NCBI GenBank assembly: GCA_016927755.1
Contig: JAFGLZ010000017.1
Coordinates: forward strand, 1 to 49,030
DNA length: 49,030 bases
Source: Phycisphaerae bacterium
Lineage (GTDB): Bacteria > Planctomycetota > Phycisphaerae > UBA1845 > JAFGLZ01
Reading direction: 5' to 3'
The position numbers were made by a program, and so were the translations under genes. This document shows positions 11,117-20,520 of the stretch, piece after piece. Each line of letters starts with the position of its first letter. The first letter of the stretch is position 1. The notes under the pieces were generated by a model. It saw only the letters and a list, made by a program, of their open reading frames with translations. It did not search any database and was not told the DNA's origin.

Positions 11117-14100
11117 CTACCGCCCCTCCACCACGAACCGATACCGCCCCGACCCCACCTCGCAAACAGCCTCTGCCCCTTCCCGACGCGTCGGCCACTT
11201 CACGGCGGACCCCGTCGACCCAGGCCCCACTTCCTTGATCGCGGCCGCCGGACCCGCCGGCAACCGTATGCTCGCCCGCGTGTTCGCCGGAATCCCGACC
11301 TCCAACTCGAACGCGCCGTCACTTCGTTTCCAATGAACCTGGATCGACCCACGAACTGACCGATAGCTGCCCTTCGCCCACGTCAGATCCCCGACGGCCT
11401 GAGGAGCGATCACGATCTCCTTGAAGCCCACCGACCCCTCCGCCTGCCGAATGCCCAAGACGTACTCGTAGAACCACTCCTCCACGTGCCCGAGCATGAA
11501 ATGGTTCTGGCTCAGCGCCGCCCGACCGTCCCAAGCCTCCGTCAGCGACGTCGCCCCGTGCTTGATCTGGTTCCCGTAGCTCGGCGCCTCTGTCTGATTG
11601 GTCATGTCGAAGACGACGTCGGACCGACCGCCCAGCGCCAGCGCCAGGATCAAGAAGCGGTGCCCCACGTCACCCGCCGTCATGTGGTTGCCGTGCTTGC
11701 CCACGTCCTTGACGAGATTCTCCAGAACCTCAGCCCGCCGCTCGGAATCGACCAGCCCCAACACGAGCCCCATCGCGTTGGAGCATTGGCTACCCGTCGC
11801 GTACTGATTCGTGTCTGCGTGGAAGAACTTCCGGTTAAAGGCCTCGCGGACCTCCCGTGCGAGCGCCGCATGCCGGTCCGCCTCGTCCGTCTTGCCGAGC
11901 AGCCGGGCCACCTTCTCCAGAATCGTGATGTCGTAGTAGTAGATCGTCGTGGCCGTCACGGCCGTCGGCGTGAGCTGAGCCTGGCCCGGCGGCTTCGGGC
12001 CGATGTCGCACCAGTCGCCGAGCCCGTGGCTCACGATGTGACCCTTGGCCCTCGTACCCAGATACGCCACGTAGCGCTTCATCCCCTCGTAGTGCTCCTC
12101 GAGCGCCCGAACGTCCCCGTACGTCTCATACACATACCACGGCGCGATCACGTAAGCGCTGCCCCACTCCGGCGAGTCGCGAAAGCCCCCATTGAAGACG
12201 GTGTACTCCGGCGCGATGTCGGGCACCAGACCCGTGGGCAGTTGCGCCTCCGCGCAATCCCGGAAGATCTTCCCATACAGCCTCGCCACGTCGTAGTTGT
12301 ACAGAATCGACGGGCCCATCAGATGCGCCTCCTCGAGCCAGCCGAGCTTCTCGCGATGCGGGCAATCGGTCAGCACGCTCTGCATGTTGCTCCGGATCGC
12401 CCAGTTGATGATCTCGTGGATGCGGTTGAACAACGCGTTGGAGCACGCGAACTCCCCCACGACCTCCGCGCTCGACGTCGTGAACTGCCCCTCGATCCCC
12501 AGCAGCACCGCCTTCTCGCCATCACCACCGCCCCCGGCCGAACCCGCCAACGCCCCCTCGACCTGCAGATACCGGAACCCGTAGTACGCAAAGCGCGGAT
12601 GCCACGTCTCAACCCCATCGCCCCTGAGCGTGTACGTGAAGGTGCACGGCCCACCCGACGACCGCTGACTCGCAAACCCCGCCTCGTCCAGCAGCTCCGC
12701 AGGCGTGATCTTCACCGGCGCCCCCGCCGGCCCCCTGACCGTGATCGCCGGCCTGCCCGAGAAGTTCTGACCGAGGTCATACACCGTCACGCCCGGCTTG
12801 GGCTCGGTCGTCTTGACCGGCTTGAGCGTCCTGGCCACCGTGATCGGCGGCGCCGTCTGAGAAGCCAGCGCGCCCCCGGGCCCATCGACGACGACGGCGG
12901 ACTTCCAGGCGCTATCGCCAAACCCCGGCTCGTCCCAGCCCCGTTGCTCCTCTCGAGCGTCGTAGTCCTCCCCCCCGTATGTGCACGAGAAGATGATCGG
13001 CCCGCTACCCACCTTCCACGTCTCGTCGCTCCCAACGACCGTTGAGCTGCCATCGGCGTAGTCGATGTGGAGCTGCAGGATCAGCTTGGGTGGTCCGAAC
13101 GAGCCGACGTACTTGACGTACCGACCCCCGACCACGTTGTACATGCCGTTGCCCAGCATCATCCCGAGTGCGTTACCGCCCCGGCGCACCTGCGACGTCA
13201 CGTCGTACGTCGCATACAGACACCGCTTGCGGTAGTTCGTCCACCCCGGATCGATGACGTGATCCCCCACCTTCCCCCCGTTGAGCCTGAGCTCATACTG
13301 CCCCAATCCGCACACGTAGACCATTGCCTGCCGTACGGGCCTGTCGACCGTGAACCCGCGCCGAAAGATCGGCATCGCCCTCGGCGCGTCCTTGGGCATC
13401 CCCCACGGCTCCATGCCCACCTTGCCCAGCGGCCTCGCGCTCGCCCAGGCCGAATCGTCGAACACCGCCTGCTGCCAGCCCTGCCGCTCCGTGTTCGCGG
13501 CCTTCCACGTCCCGTCGACGGCAATCTCGATCCGCCTGCCCCCGTCGAGCTCAACCAAAAGCTTGCCCACCAGCCCCGCCGGGTTCGGCGCCGTGCTCGT
13601 GTTCGTCGCCGCGATCGCCAAGCAGTTCCTTCCCCCCACGACCAGCCCCGCAACGTCCAAACGCCTCAAGACCTGCCACCCCTCCGACCCGCCGGCCTCC
13701 TTCCCGTTGACGTAGAGCACGAAGCTGTTGTCCGCCGCCCCCACGAATCCCCCGCGCCGTATCCGCGCCCCAACCGGCAGCTCGAACACCTTTCGAAAGA
13801 AACGCGTCCCGACCGGCGCCGCCTTCACCGGATCACCTTCCGGAAACCAGATCCATTGGCAGTCGCTGACCGTCACACGCTCGCCGGCCTCCTGCGCAAT
13901 CCACTTGCCTTGCCAGTCTTCGGGGCTAAGGAGCCCCATCGTCCACCGACCAACCTCACTCCACTCTGATGCCCGCCCCTCCCCATCCCACACCCGGACC
14001 TTCCACCAGCACGTCTGCCGCGAGCCAAGCGGCTTTCCCTCATACCCAATCTGAATGGACTCACCCGACGCGACCTTGCCGCTGTCCCAAAGATCCCCCA

Positions 14101-14392
14101 GCCCCCCGCCAAGCCCCTCCGCCGCCGACGCGACAAGAATCTGATACGCCGTCTGCCGCCGACCCCGCCCGTCCGATTCCAGAACCCAGCTCAGCCGAGG
14201 CCGCTGCGCGTCGACGCTAATCGGATCGACGCAGTACTCGCACCGAACGTCGCTCACCGCGAGCCCACCCGCGGCGAGGGCCCCGTGCCAGGTACCGCCC
14301 AACGCGAGCAGGGCGAAGAGCCCAACGCATCGTGCTAGTCTGCGACGTTGACACGGATTGCATTGGCGACGAGAAGTTGCAGTGCTACTCAT
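11117..14392 (-). CDS. Alpha-L-rhamnosidase, GH78
   Basis: A 1,091-residue secreted glycoside hydrolase that removes terminal alpha-L-rhamnose from polysaccharides or glycosides with inversion. The signal peptide occupies about residues 1-41 (core VGLFALLALGG, ending GALAA). An Ig-like N-terminal domain follows ('RCEYCVDPISVDAQRPRLSW', 'TAYQILVASA', 'WWKVRVWDG'), then beta-sandwich domains, then the (alpha/alpha)6 catalytic domain. The GH78 signature TDCPHREKLGWLEEA is near residue 675 and includes the usual general-acid region; 'SLTEAWDG' near 949 and 'MLGHVEEWFYEYVLGI' complete the pattern. The start has GGAGA 7 nt upstream. At about 150 residues 'MPKDAPRAMPIFRRGF' begins the second family-typical domain. 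Likely exported and surface-associated, it fits with the other glycan-active proteins nearby. Confidence 0.93.
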   Translation of the reverse strand: MSSTATSRRQCNPCQRRRLARCVGLFALLALGGTWHGALAAGGLAVSDVRCEYCVDPISVDAQRPRLSWVLESDGRGRRQTAYQILVASAAEGLGGGLGDLWDSGKVASGESIQIGYEGKPLGSRQTCWWKVRVWDGEGRASEWSEVGRWTMGLLSPEDWQGKWIAQEAGERVTVSDCQWIWFPEGDPVKAAPVGTRFFRKVFELPVGARIRRGGFVGAADNSFVLYVNGKEAGGSEGWQVLRRLDVAGLVVGGRNCLAIAATNTSTAPNPAGLVGKLLVELDGGRRIEIAVDGTWKAANTERQGWQQAVFDDSAWASARPLGKVGMEPWGMPKDAPRAMPIFRRGFTVDRPVRQAMVYVCGLGQYELRLNGGKVGDHVIDPGWTNYRKRCLYATYDVTSQVRRGGNALGMMLGNGMYNVVGGRYVKYVGSFGPPKLILQLHIDYADGSSTVVGSDETWKVGSGPIIFSCTYGGEDYDAREEQRGWDEPGFGDSAWKSAVVVDGPGGALASQTAPPITVARTLKPVKTTEPKPGVTVYDLGQNFSGRPAITVRGPAGAPVKITPAELLDEAGFASQRSSGGPCTFTYTLRGDGVETWHPRFAYYGFRYLQVEGALAGSAGGGGDGEKAVLLGIEGQFTTSSAEVVGEFACSNALFNRIHEIINWAIRSNMQSVLTDCPHREKLGWLEEAHLMGPSILYNYDVARLYGKIFRDCAEAQLPTGLVPDIAPEYTVFNGGFRDSPEWGSAYVIAPWYVYETYGDVRALEEHYEGMKRYVAYLGTRAKGHIVSHGLGDWCDIGPKPPGQAQLTPTAVTATTIYYYDITILEKVARLLGKTDEADRHAALAREVREAFNRKFFHADTNQYATGSQCSNAMGLVLGLVDSERRAEVLENLVKDVGKHGNHMTAGDVGHRFLILALALGGRSDVVFDMTNQTEAPSYGNQIKHGATSLTEAWDGRAALSQNHFMLGHVEEWFYEYVLGIRQAEGSVGFKEIVIAPQAVGDLTWAKGSYRSVRGSIQVHWKRSDGAFELEVGIPANTRASIRLPAGPAAAIKEVGPGSTGSAVKWPTRREGAEAVCEVGSGRYRFVVEGR

Positions 14393-14591
14393 GGTGCGTC
14401 TCCTGAATGTGCGTTGACGGCGCTCGACCGAGGGTTGCATCGAGAATGCCGTGAAGATACCTATGATGATAGAGTACTGCATCATCGTCGTGCTGTAAGG
14501 GGGGCAGAGGATAGGCCATCCAGATTCGACCTTCGAAGAGCGCGGTCTGGCTTGCGGCAAGCCAGGGCTGAGAATGGATCTGGAGGGAAGA

Positions 14592-15158
14592 ATGCCACGT
14601 CGATCACCCAGACCGAAGACTCCGGTGATTCGGCTCGAGGTCCAGGTCGACTTCGAGACCTATGGGTGGGCGGCCGTTTTGATTCAGACGAAGGACAGAG
14701 CCCTGGAAATCGCCTGCTCTTATCTGGGAGGGGATACCGTCGCGGACATGGCCAGGGGATTCGCGGAATTGATCGAGAGTCCGAACCGACGAGTTGAAGT
14801 CTCCTGTTATGGGGAACCGGGAGACTCGACCCTCAAACTGAAGCGGCGTGATGATGACCTGGAGATAGGCCTCAAGCGATACGCGTGGGAGGGCGATGGG
14901 GCGCCCAAGCGCGTGGTCAACCGCGCGATGAGATCCACCAGCAACAAGCACTGGCAGGAGATGCTCGACGGGCGCCACAAGCCGTCGGCGCTCAATGGCA
15001 TCATGCCCTTCAGGGATGCCCTCGCCATGTTCTGCGACTCGATCCAGAAGGCCGTGGACAAACACGGGGCGAAGGCATACGAGGCCTCATGGGGATTTCC
15101 CTGGCCCTCCAAAGAGCTTGCCGCGATACGCCGCTTCCTCGACGATACCTCGACCTGA
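14592..15158 (+). CDS. Hypothetical protein, 188 residues
   Basis: A soluble, charged protein with no signal peptide and no membrane segment. The start ATG at 14592 has GGAGG at ideal distance; an in-frame ATG at 14574 is weaker. Visible stretches are 'VQVDFETYGWAAVLIQTKDRALEIACSYLGG' in part, and a C-terminal helix 'SKELAAIRRFLDD'. I do not recognise the family. It lies divergent to the rhamnosidase gene and 76 nt before the sialidase-like gene, but shares no obvious function with either. Confidence 0.55.
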   Translation: MPRRSPRPKTPVIRLEVQVDFETYGWAAVLIQTKDRALEIACSYLGGDTVADMARGFAELIESPNRRVEVSCYGEPGDSTLKLKRRDDDLEIGLKRYAWEGDGAPKRVVNRAMRSTSNKHWQEMLDGRHKPSALNGIMPFRDALAMFCDSIQKAVDKHGAKAYEASWGFPWPSKELAAIRRFLDDTST

Positions 15159-15234
15159 TAGCTGGTCAGGGGAACGCGTCGGGCAGGTCGTTCCCGTCCA
15201 CCGTCTCCTAACCTCATGGCAAGGCAACCTCGGC

Positions 15235-16614
15235 ATGAACACACCCCGCCCCGAGCAAACCGTCTCTGCATTACTGGTCGCCGCGGCGAGTCTCGGCGCC
15301 GTCCGCGCCCTCGCATCCGGCACCGGCGACGCACAGACCGGCTGTCAGTGGTACCGTCAGGACGCGCTAGCTCGCGAGCTCTCGCAGCTCACCGAACAGG
15401 AAATCGCCAAGTTCGCCGGCTCGCCCCTCATCGACGTCCGCCCCGTCATCGTCCCCCACCCCGAGAACGTAGTCGGCGCGAACGACTACTTCATGTGGCC
15501 CATCGCAACGAAGGTCGACGACACGCTCGTCGTCCTCTACGCCAGGTGCCCCTGCCACTGGGGCAAGGACAAGTCCAAGGGAGACGGCAACGCGGGTATC
15601 CGCATGGTCGTCACCTCGTCCGACGGCGGCAAGACGTGGACGAAGCCCGTGGACGTCCTGCGGGCCGGCAAGTGGACCAACTCCCCCTTCAAGGGATTCG
15701 GCGGCGGCCTCGGCGCCCAGGACGGCGTCGTCTACCTCGCGCTCAATCAAGGTGTCTACCGTAGCCGCGACAAGGGGCGTTCGTGGGAGCTGGTCTCCGC
15801 TTCCCCATCCTTCCAGGGCGTCCCCCAGCAGCTCTGGGCCCCCGGCATGCGACTCACCTTCGACACCGAGCACGGAATGACCGTCTGGACCACCGCCGGC
15901 TTCGCCCCGGCCCGCAAGGAAACCAAGGACTACGGCAACCGCCTCTGCGCCGTGTACTCCCGCGATGGCGGAAAGACGTGGCGATACCAGGACCAAGCCC
16001 TGCCCGAGGGCATCGGCCTCAGTGAGATCACCCCCGTTCAGTTCGACCGCAAGATCGCCTTCCTCCTCCGAAACGGGCTAAAGAACACACGCTACGCCCA
16101 GGCCTACTCCCAGACCGGATGGTTCCCCTTCCGCTTCGACATCACCAACATCGGCCCCGTCCAGATCGTCGATACGCCCGACATCGCCTACAACCCCGCC
16201 ACCCGGCGACTCGAGGCCGCCGTCTCTCACCGCGGAGGCACCGGCCCGGGCCCGAAAGGCTCGATGAAGATCAACCTCTATGCCATCGCCCCGTCCGACA
16301 TGAAGGCGGGCAGCGCGAACTGGCGCTTCGAGGGCACGCTCATTCGATACCGATGGCCCTTCGGAAAGTCCGACGGCTTCAACCCCGTCGGCAGCGTCAT
16401 CGACACTCACGCCGATCGACAGTACCTCCACGTCTGGGCCGGAGACTGTACCGGCAGAGCGGCGATCTTCCAGCTCTCCCGATCACTGGACACCCCCGCC
16501 GTCAGCAGGTATCTAACCACCTTCTACGACACCGTCTCGACCAGGGATGCTTTGCAGGGATCTGCTACGACGAAGTCAGGCGGATCCGACACGACGCCGG
16601 AAGGTCCTCGGTAG
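15235..16614 (+). CDS. Secreted sialidase-like beta-propeller (BNR/Asp-box)
   Basis: A 459-residue exported protein with a signal peptide (SALLVAAASLGAVRALA). It carries three Asp-box/BNR motifs of the form S-x-D-x-G-x-T/S-W: SSDGGKTW, SRDKGRSW and SRDGGKTW. These mark a six-bladed propeller like those of sialidases and many planctomycete exoglycosidases. True sialidase activity also needs an Arg triad, a Tyr/Glu pair and an Asp, which I cannot assign with confidence, so the substrate is open. The ATG at 15235 follows AAGG. It is likely periplasmic or secreted and acts on the same type of polysaccharide as the GH78 neighbour. Confidence 0.75.
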   Translation: MNTPRPEQTVSALLVAAASLGAVRALASGTGDAQTGCQWYRQDALARELSQLTEQEIAKFAGSPLIDVRPVIVPHPENVVGANDYFMWPIATKVDDTLVVLYARCPCHWGKDKSKGDGNAGIRMVVTSSDGGKTWTKPVDVLRAGKWTNSPFKGFGGGLGAQDGVVYLALNQGVYRSRDKGRSWELVSASPSFQGVPQQLWAPGMRLTFDTEHGMTVWTTAGFAPARKETKDYGNRLCAVYSRDGGKTWRYQDQALPEGIGLSEITPVQFDRKIAFLLRNGLKNTRYAQAYSQTGWFPFRFDITNIGPVQIVDTPDIAYNPATRRLEAAVSHRGGTGPGPKGSMKINLYAIAPSDMKAGSANWRFEGTLIRYRWPFGKSDGFNPVGSVIDTHADRQYLHVWAGDCTGRAAIFQLSRSLDTPAVSRYLTTFYDTVSTRDALQGSATTKSGGSDTTPEGPR

Positions 16615-16684
16615 GGGCGATGGCTCACGCGGCGGGACAGGCCGCCGTTCGACCGTCCCGAGCGTTCACAGGAGGGTACCACCG

Positions 16685-17038
16685 ATGGACAGAATCTTCC
16701 TCGGCCGAGACACGATCATCCTTGCGTTCTTCAACATCGCCTTGTTGGCAGCGCCGTCTTCGGGACAGACCTCGGCCGCGCCGGAGCGGGTAACGCAGCG
16801 CCTCAACCAGGTCGAGCAACGCGTCAACGAGCAGGAAAGGGACATCGACGAACTCAAGAGGAGCGCCGCCTCCGCGTTCTACATCCTGTTCCTCTTCGGC
16901 GTTGTTCTGTCGTTCTGGGCCCAAGCGCGCGGAAAGAGCGGATGCGCTTGGTTCCTGCTGGGGTTCATCCCGGGCGTCAACATACTCGCCGCCTTGATCG
17001 CCCTGACGGCCCGCCGCAACGATACCAACGCCCAGTAG
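16685..17038 (+). CDS. Small membrane protein with coiled coil
   Basis: A 117-residue protein with an N-terminal hydrophobic signal or anchor (ILAFFNIALLAA), a short coiled coil at about 35-60 ('RLNQVEQRVNEQERDIDELK'), and two further membrane segments ('FYILFLFGVVLSFWA' and 'WFLLGFIPGVNILAALIAL') with a short polar tail. AGGAGGGT precedes the start. The last segments resemble small two-helix inner-membrane proteins often annotated as hypothetical. No function can be assigned. Confidence 0.65.
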   Translation: MDRIFLGRDTIILAFFNIALLAAPSSGQTSAAPERVTQRLNQVEQRVNEQERDIDELKRSAASAFYILFLFGVVLSFWAQARGKSGCAWFLLGFIPGVNILAALIALTARRNDTNAQ

Positions 17039-17238
17039 CGCCTGGGGAGGGTCGTCTCGACCCACCTCCCTCTCTCGGGTGCGCGATCGTCATTCTGGCG
17101 GTTCAGGCTGTAGTAATCGACCCGGGAATGTGACTCCATTGCTGAGGCCGCCGGGGACGCGCGCCATCAGCAGAGTGAAAGAAGCGGTTGGAGGACTCTG
17201 CGGTCCATCCCGCTTCCTGCACCCAACGGAGAAAGGCC

Positions 17239-18396
17239 ATGAAGTGCCGTGCGTTCGTGCTCTTGATATCGGCCGCCGGCTCGCTCTCGGTCCACGCCTC
17301 CTCTCGGCCGAGGCTGCCCTCTGCATCAATGGTGCCTGCGACGGCGACCCGCCCATCCCCTGTAGTGGGGCGCCCGAATGACCCCCTTTTCGGGACACAG
17401 TACTACTTCGAGACGATGAACGTGCTCGAGGCGTGGCGCATCACGGCGGGCAGCCCCACGTGTCTCGTCGGTGTCCTCGATACGGGATTCGACCTGAAGC
17501 ACCCCGACCTACGCGGGAACCTGCTCCCCGAGTATCAAGCCGAAGGCATGGAGCATCCCGATTCCTGGCCGGTCAAGCACCACGGCACGGCCGTCGCGGG
17601 GCTGATCGCCGCGAAAGCAAACAACGGAATCGGCCTCGCGGGGCTCGCCCCCGAGTGCAGGATCCTTCCCGCGGCCTACGGGACCCACGCTCTGTTCCGG
17701 GAGAGGACGCCCGAGGCCTCCCGTCAATGGAACATCCTCGTCGGACAGAAGCAGGCTCAGGCCATGCGCTACCTCGTGGATAAGGGCTGCCGCGTCATCA
17801 ACTGCAGCTTCACGCCGGCCCTTTCGCTGAAGGCGGGTTTCGAATATGCGATCGCTCACGATGTCGTTGTGGTCGTCGCCTCGGGAAACGTCAACAGCCA
17901 CAGACCGGCGTGGCCTGCGGGAGTTCTCGACGTGCTCTGCGTCGGCGGCGTGGATCAGAATGACCAACGTTGGGTGGACCCGCCCAAGGAAGTGGAAGTC
18001 GCTAAGGGTCAGAAGAAGACGATTACGCAGGGCTCCGCCTACGGCATAGGCCTGAACGTGGTCGCGCCGATGCGGGGCCTCGCCGTCTGCACGCCGCGTC
18101 ACTTCAACGACCATCTACTCGACGACCAGTGGAAAGAAGTCCCCCTCGGCAAGGCCATGCGATGGTATCTGCATGGGGAAAAAGGTGGAACCTCCTACGC
18201 CACGCCGATGGCAACCGCCCTCGTCGCGCTGATCCGCTCGCTTCGTCCCGACCTCGACTACCGCCAAGTCATCAAGATCGTCGAACAGGGCGCCGACGAC
18301 CTTGGCGAGAAGGGATGGGACAAATACACAGGCTGGGGCCGAATCAACTTCGCCAAATCGCTCAAACTCGCTCAATCCTGGCCCAAAGCGCGCTGA
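17239..18396 (+). CDS. Exported subtilisin-like serine protease (S8)
   Basis: A 385-residue subtilase. The catalytic triad is complete and in order: Asp in GVLDTGFD near residue 80, His in HHGTAVAG near 115, Ser in GTSYATP near 319; the oxyanion Asn lies in VASGN. A signal peptide covers about 1-20. There is little prodomain between the signal and the catalytic domain (about 40 residues), less than the usual I9 propeptide, and no C-terminal sorting domain. The start has GGAGAAAGG just before the ATG. It likely works outside the cytoplasmic membrane in protein turnover or processing. Confidence 0.9.
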   Translation: MKCRAFVLLISAAGSLSVHASSRPRLPSASMVPATATRPSPVVGRPNDPLFGTQYYFETMNVLEAWRITAGSPTCLVGVLDTGFDLKHPDLRGNLLPEYQAEGMEHPDSWPVKHHGTAVAGLIAAKANNGIGLAGLAPECRILPAAYGTHALFRERTPEASRQWNILVGQKQAQAMRYLVDKGCRVINCSFTPALSLKAGFEYAIAHDVVVVVASGNVNSHRPAWPAGVLDVLCVGGVDQNDQRWVDPPKEVEVAKGQKKTITQGSAYGIGLNVVAPMRGLAVCTPRHFNDHLLDDQWKEVPLGKAMRWYLHGEKGGTSYATPMATALVALIRSLRPDLDYRQVIKIVEQGADDLGEKGWDKYTGWGRINFAKSLKLAQSWPKAR

Positions 18397-18401
18397 CGAA
18401 G

Positions 18402-18423
18402 AAGGGGACATTCTACTTTTCCA
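18402..18423. repeat. Dispersed repeat, copy 1 (GGGGACATTCTACTTTTCC)
   Basis: A 22-nt sequence identical to the copy at 20325-20346. Each lies a few nucleotides after the stop codon of a + strand gene. From memory, this motif is one of the very abundant dispersed repeats of planctomycete and verrucomicrobial genomes. Confidence 0.8.
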
Positions 18424-18750
18424 TGCGCCGCCCCCCCCTCGTACCTCACGAGCCGTCCCCCAATCCCCCTCATCCAGCCAACCGTTCCACATGATAAGCC
18501 GCCACCACCTTGGCACCCCCACCAAATCCTCCACCAGAACCATCTCGTCCTGAGAGTGCGCCCTCCCCCCCCGCGCCCACTCGCCACCCATGGGCGGCAG
18601 TCCGGCAAGCACGCCATCGTGCCGCTATCGAAATGCCTCCGCCCAAAGCAAACACTGGTCATCTAGCTCCAGTCCCCGGGCCGCGGGCAAATCGACGCCT
18701 CAACCCCGCCAGCCCGCCGCCGGCATCGGCTTTCGCCTGGCACAAATGTA

Positions 18751-18781
18751 TTGACTTCCAACCGTCATCGTGAGATATGAT
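18751..18781 (+). promoter_or_regulatory. Candidate promoter of the HAF-repeat gene
   Basis: TTGACT (18751-18756) and TATGAT (18776-18781) match sigma-70-type boxes well, but their spacing is 19 nt, which is longer than ideal. The surrounding 60 nt are unusually AT-rich for this window. Confidence 0.4.
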
Positions 18782-18933
18782 ATCTATACGGTACGGGGAA
18801 AGATCGCGGATCACCCCTAAGCCAGGATCCATCTCTATAGATCTTCCGAGGTGTGCGAGCTCCTTGACGCAAGCGCTCGCTTCGCTGAGTCGCCGACCTC
18901 GACCGTGGGAAGGAAGCTTGAAGGGAGAGTCAA

Positions 18934-20322
18934 ATGAGTCGCGTGTTCTGTATCGTTTCCAGTGGTGCGGTTGTGCTCATGTTGGCCCTTGCTGCTCCGG
19001 TGGTCGGGGTCCAGTACCCCGTTACCGATCTCGGCAGGCTCGACCCGGACGCGAACTACCCGGCCGCCCCCATGGCCATCAACGACGCGGGACAAGTTGT
19101 CGGCTTGTCGAGCGTCAAAGTCACGTACTTGTTCATCCTCCAGTACTATGTGCCCCGTGCCTTCCGGTGGGCCGGCGGCACGATCTCCGGCCTCGGCACG
19201 CTCCCGGGCTCCGGTACGATGGGTATGAGCTTCGCCCGGTCCATCAACAACGCCAACCAGGTCGTCGGCGTCAACATCGGTACGCTGCCCCTGTTTGGGG
19301 GCGATACCTCCCACAACCACGCCTTCTTGTGGCAGAACAACGCGATGACCGACCTCGGCTCGATGACGGCTGATCCGAACGACGTCAGCCTTGCCTTTGC
19401 CATCAACAGCGCCGGCCACACCGTGGGGTCTTTGTCACTCCTGGCCGAACCGAACGTCCCGCACGCCTTCTTGCGATGGCAGAATGGTCTGGTCACTTCG
19501 CTCGGTACTCTGGGAGGCAGTTCCAGCCTCGCTTGGGATATCAACGACTCCAATCAGGTCGTCGGATCCTCGAAGGACGCCAGCGACCGGAACCGTGGAT
19601 TCATCTGGCAGGACGGCGTGATGTCCAACCTGGGCGCCCTGCCCGACTACGAGGCCGACAGCCAGGCCTTGGCCATCAACGAATCCGGACAAGTCATAGG
19701 CATATCGAGCGACGCCAACGACGCGACGCGCTCGTTCCTCTGGCAGAATGGCTCGATGACCGATCTCGGCCTCTTGCCCGGCTACCCGAACATTGTCGCC
19801 GCCGCGATAAACGACAAGGGCGTGATCGTCGGCGCCGCCGCCGACCCAAACGGCCAGACCTGCGCCTTCCTCTGGAACAAGGGCTCGATCTACGACCTCA
19901 ACAGCTTGGTCGACCCCGGCTGGAACTTGACGACGGCAACGGCCATCAACAACGCCGGCCACATCGTCGGAACCGCCACCCAGGGCGGACTCAAGAAGGG
20001 ATACCTCATCAAGACATACCTCCTCAGCCTCACCGTGAACAGCCCCGACAAGGGCACGGTCGATGTGGATCCGAACGCCGTCTTCTTCGACCCCAATGCC
20101 GCGGTTACCCTCACCGCAACCGCCAATCAGAGCAAGAGCTTCGTGGACTGGAGCGGGGACGTCCCCGTCGGTCATGAAACCGACAATCCCCTGACGATCA
20201 CGATGGACTCGTCCAAGGCCGTCACGGCGAACTTCAAATGCGGCTCGGGACTGGAGCCGATCCTCCCCCTGATCCTCGTCGGCCTCCTGTCGCTGACCGT
20301 GGTACGTCGCTGGAGGAAATGA
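18934..20322 (+). CDS. HAF-repeat surface protein with InlB-like domain and CTERM-like tail
   Basis: A 462-residue exported protein. A signal peptide (about 1-25) is followed by about seven HAF-type repeats, each pairing 'F-W-Q-N-G-x-M-x-D-L-G' with 'A-x-A-I-N-D-x-G-Q-V-V-G', which form a beta-propeller-like array. A divergent InlB B-repeat domain follows at about 365-435 ('LTVNSPDKGTVDVDPN', 'VDWSGDV', 'MDSSKAVTANF'). The last 27 residues are a tripartite tail: CGSG, a hydrophobic helix (LEPILPLILVGLLSLTVV) and RRWRK. This resembles the PEP-CTERM/MYXO-CTERM class of sorting signals, here with an invariant-looking Cys-Gly instead of a PEP box. It is probably displayed on the cell surface; the ligand is unknown. 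Confidence 0.85.
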   Translation: MSRVFCIVSSGAVVLMLALAAPVVGVQYPVTDLGRLDPDANYPAAPMAINDAGQVVGLSSVKVTYLFILQYYVPRAFRWAGGTISGLGTLPGSGTMGMSFARSINNANQVVGVNIGTLPLFGGDTSHNHAFLWQNNAMTDLGSMTADPNDVSLAFAINSAGHTVGSLSLLAEPNVPHAFLRWQNGLVTSLGTLGGSSSLAWDINDSNQVVGSSKDASDRNRGFIWQDGVMSNLGALPDYEADSQALAINESGQVIGISSDANDATRSFLWQNGSMTDLGLLPGYPNIVAAAINDKGVIVGAAADPNGQTCAFLWNKGSIYDLNSLVDPGWNLTTATAINNAGHIVGTATQGGLKKGYLIKTYLLSLTVNSPDKGTVDVDPNAVFFDPNAAVTLTATANQSKSFVDWSGDVPVGHETDNPLTITMDSSKAVTANFKCGSGLEPILPLILVGLLSLTVVRRWRK

Positions 20323-20324
20323 AA

Positions 20325-20346
20325 AAGGGGACATTCTACTTTTCCA
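20325..20346. repeat. Dispersed repeat, copy 2 (GGGGACATTCTACTTTTCC)
   Basis: Exact second copy of the 22-nt repeat seen at 18402-18423. It begins 2 nt after the stop codon of the HAF-repeat gene. Confidence 0.8.
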
Positions 20347-20520
20347 CCGCCCGACCTCGGTAGCCCGCGGCCCGTCACGCCATGCCAAAGGTGGCCAGGG
20401 CATTAGTTGCCCGACAGTACCTCCACGCATGGGGCGGACCCTGCGACGACGTCGTCGACCCCGACGGCTACTACTGAGACGTCGTCCAGCATCAAAAGCA
20501 GCAAACTCAGGAGAATACCC

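Larger units (their letters stand above)
18397..18933. other. Intergenic region with a dispersed repeat and a promoter
   Basis: No open frame here is convincing. It holds one copy of the GGGGACATTCTACTTTTCC repeat close behind the subtilase stop, a long C-rich tract, and a candidate promoter near 18751-18781 for the following surface-protein gene, leaving a leader of roughly 150 nt. Confidence 0.5.
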
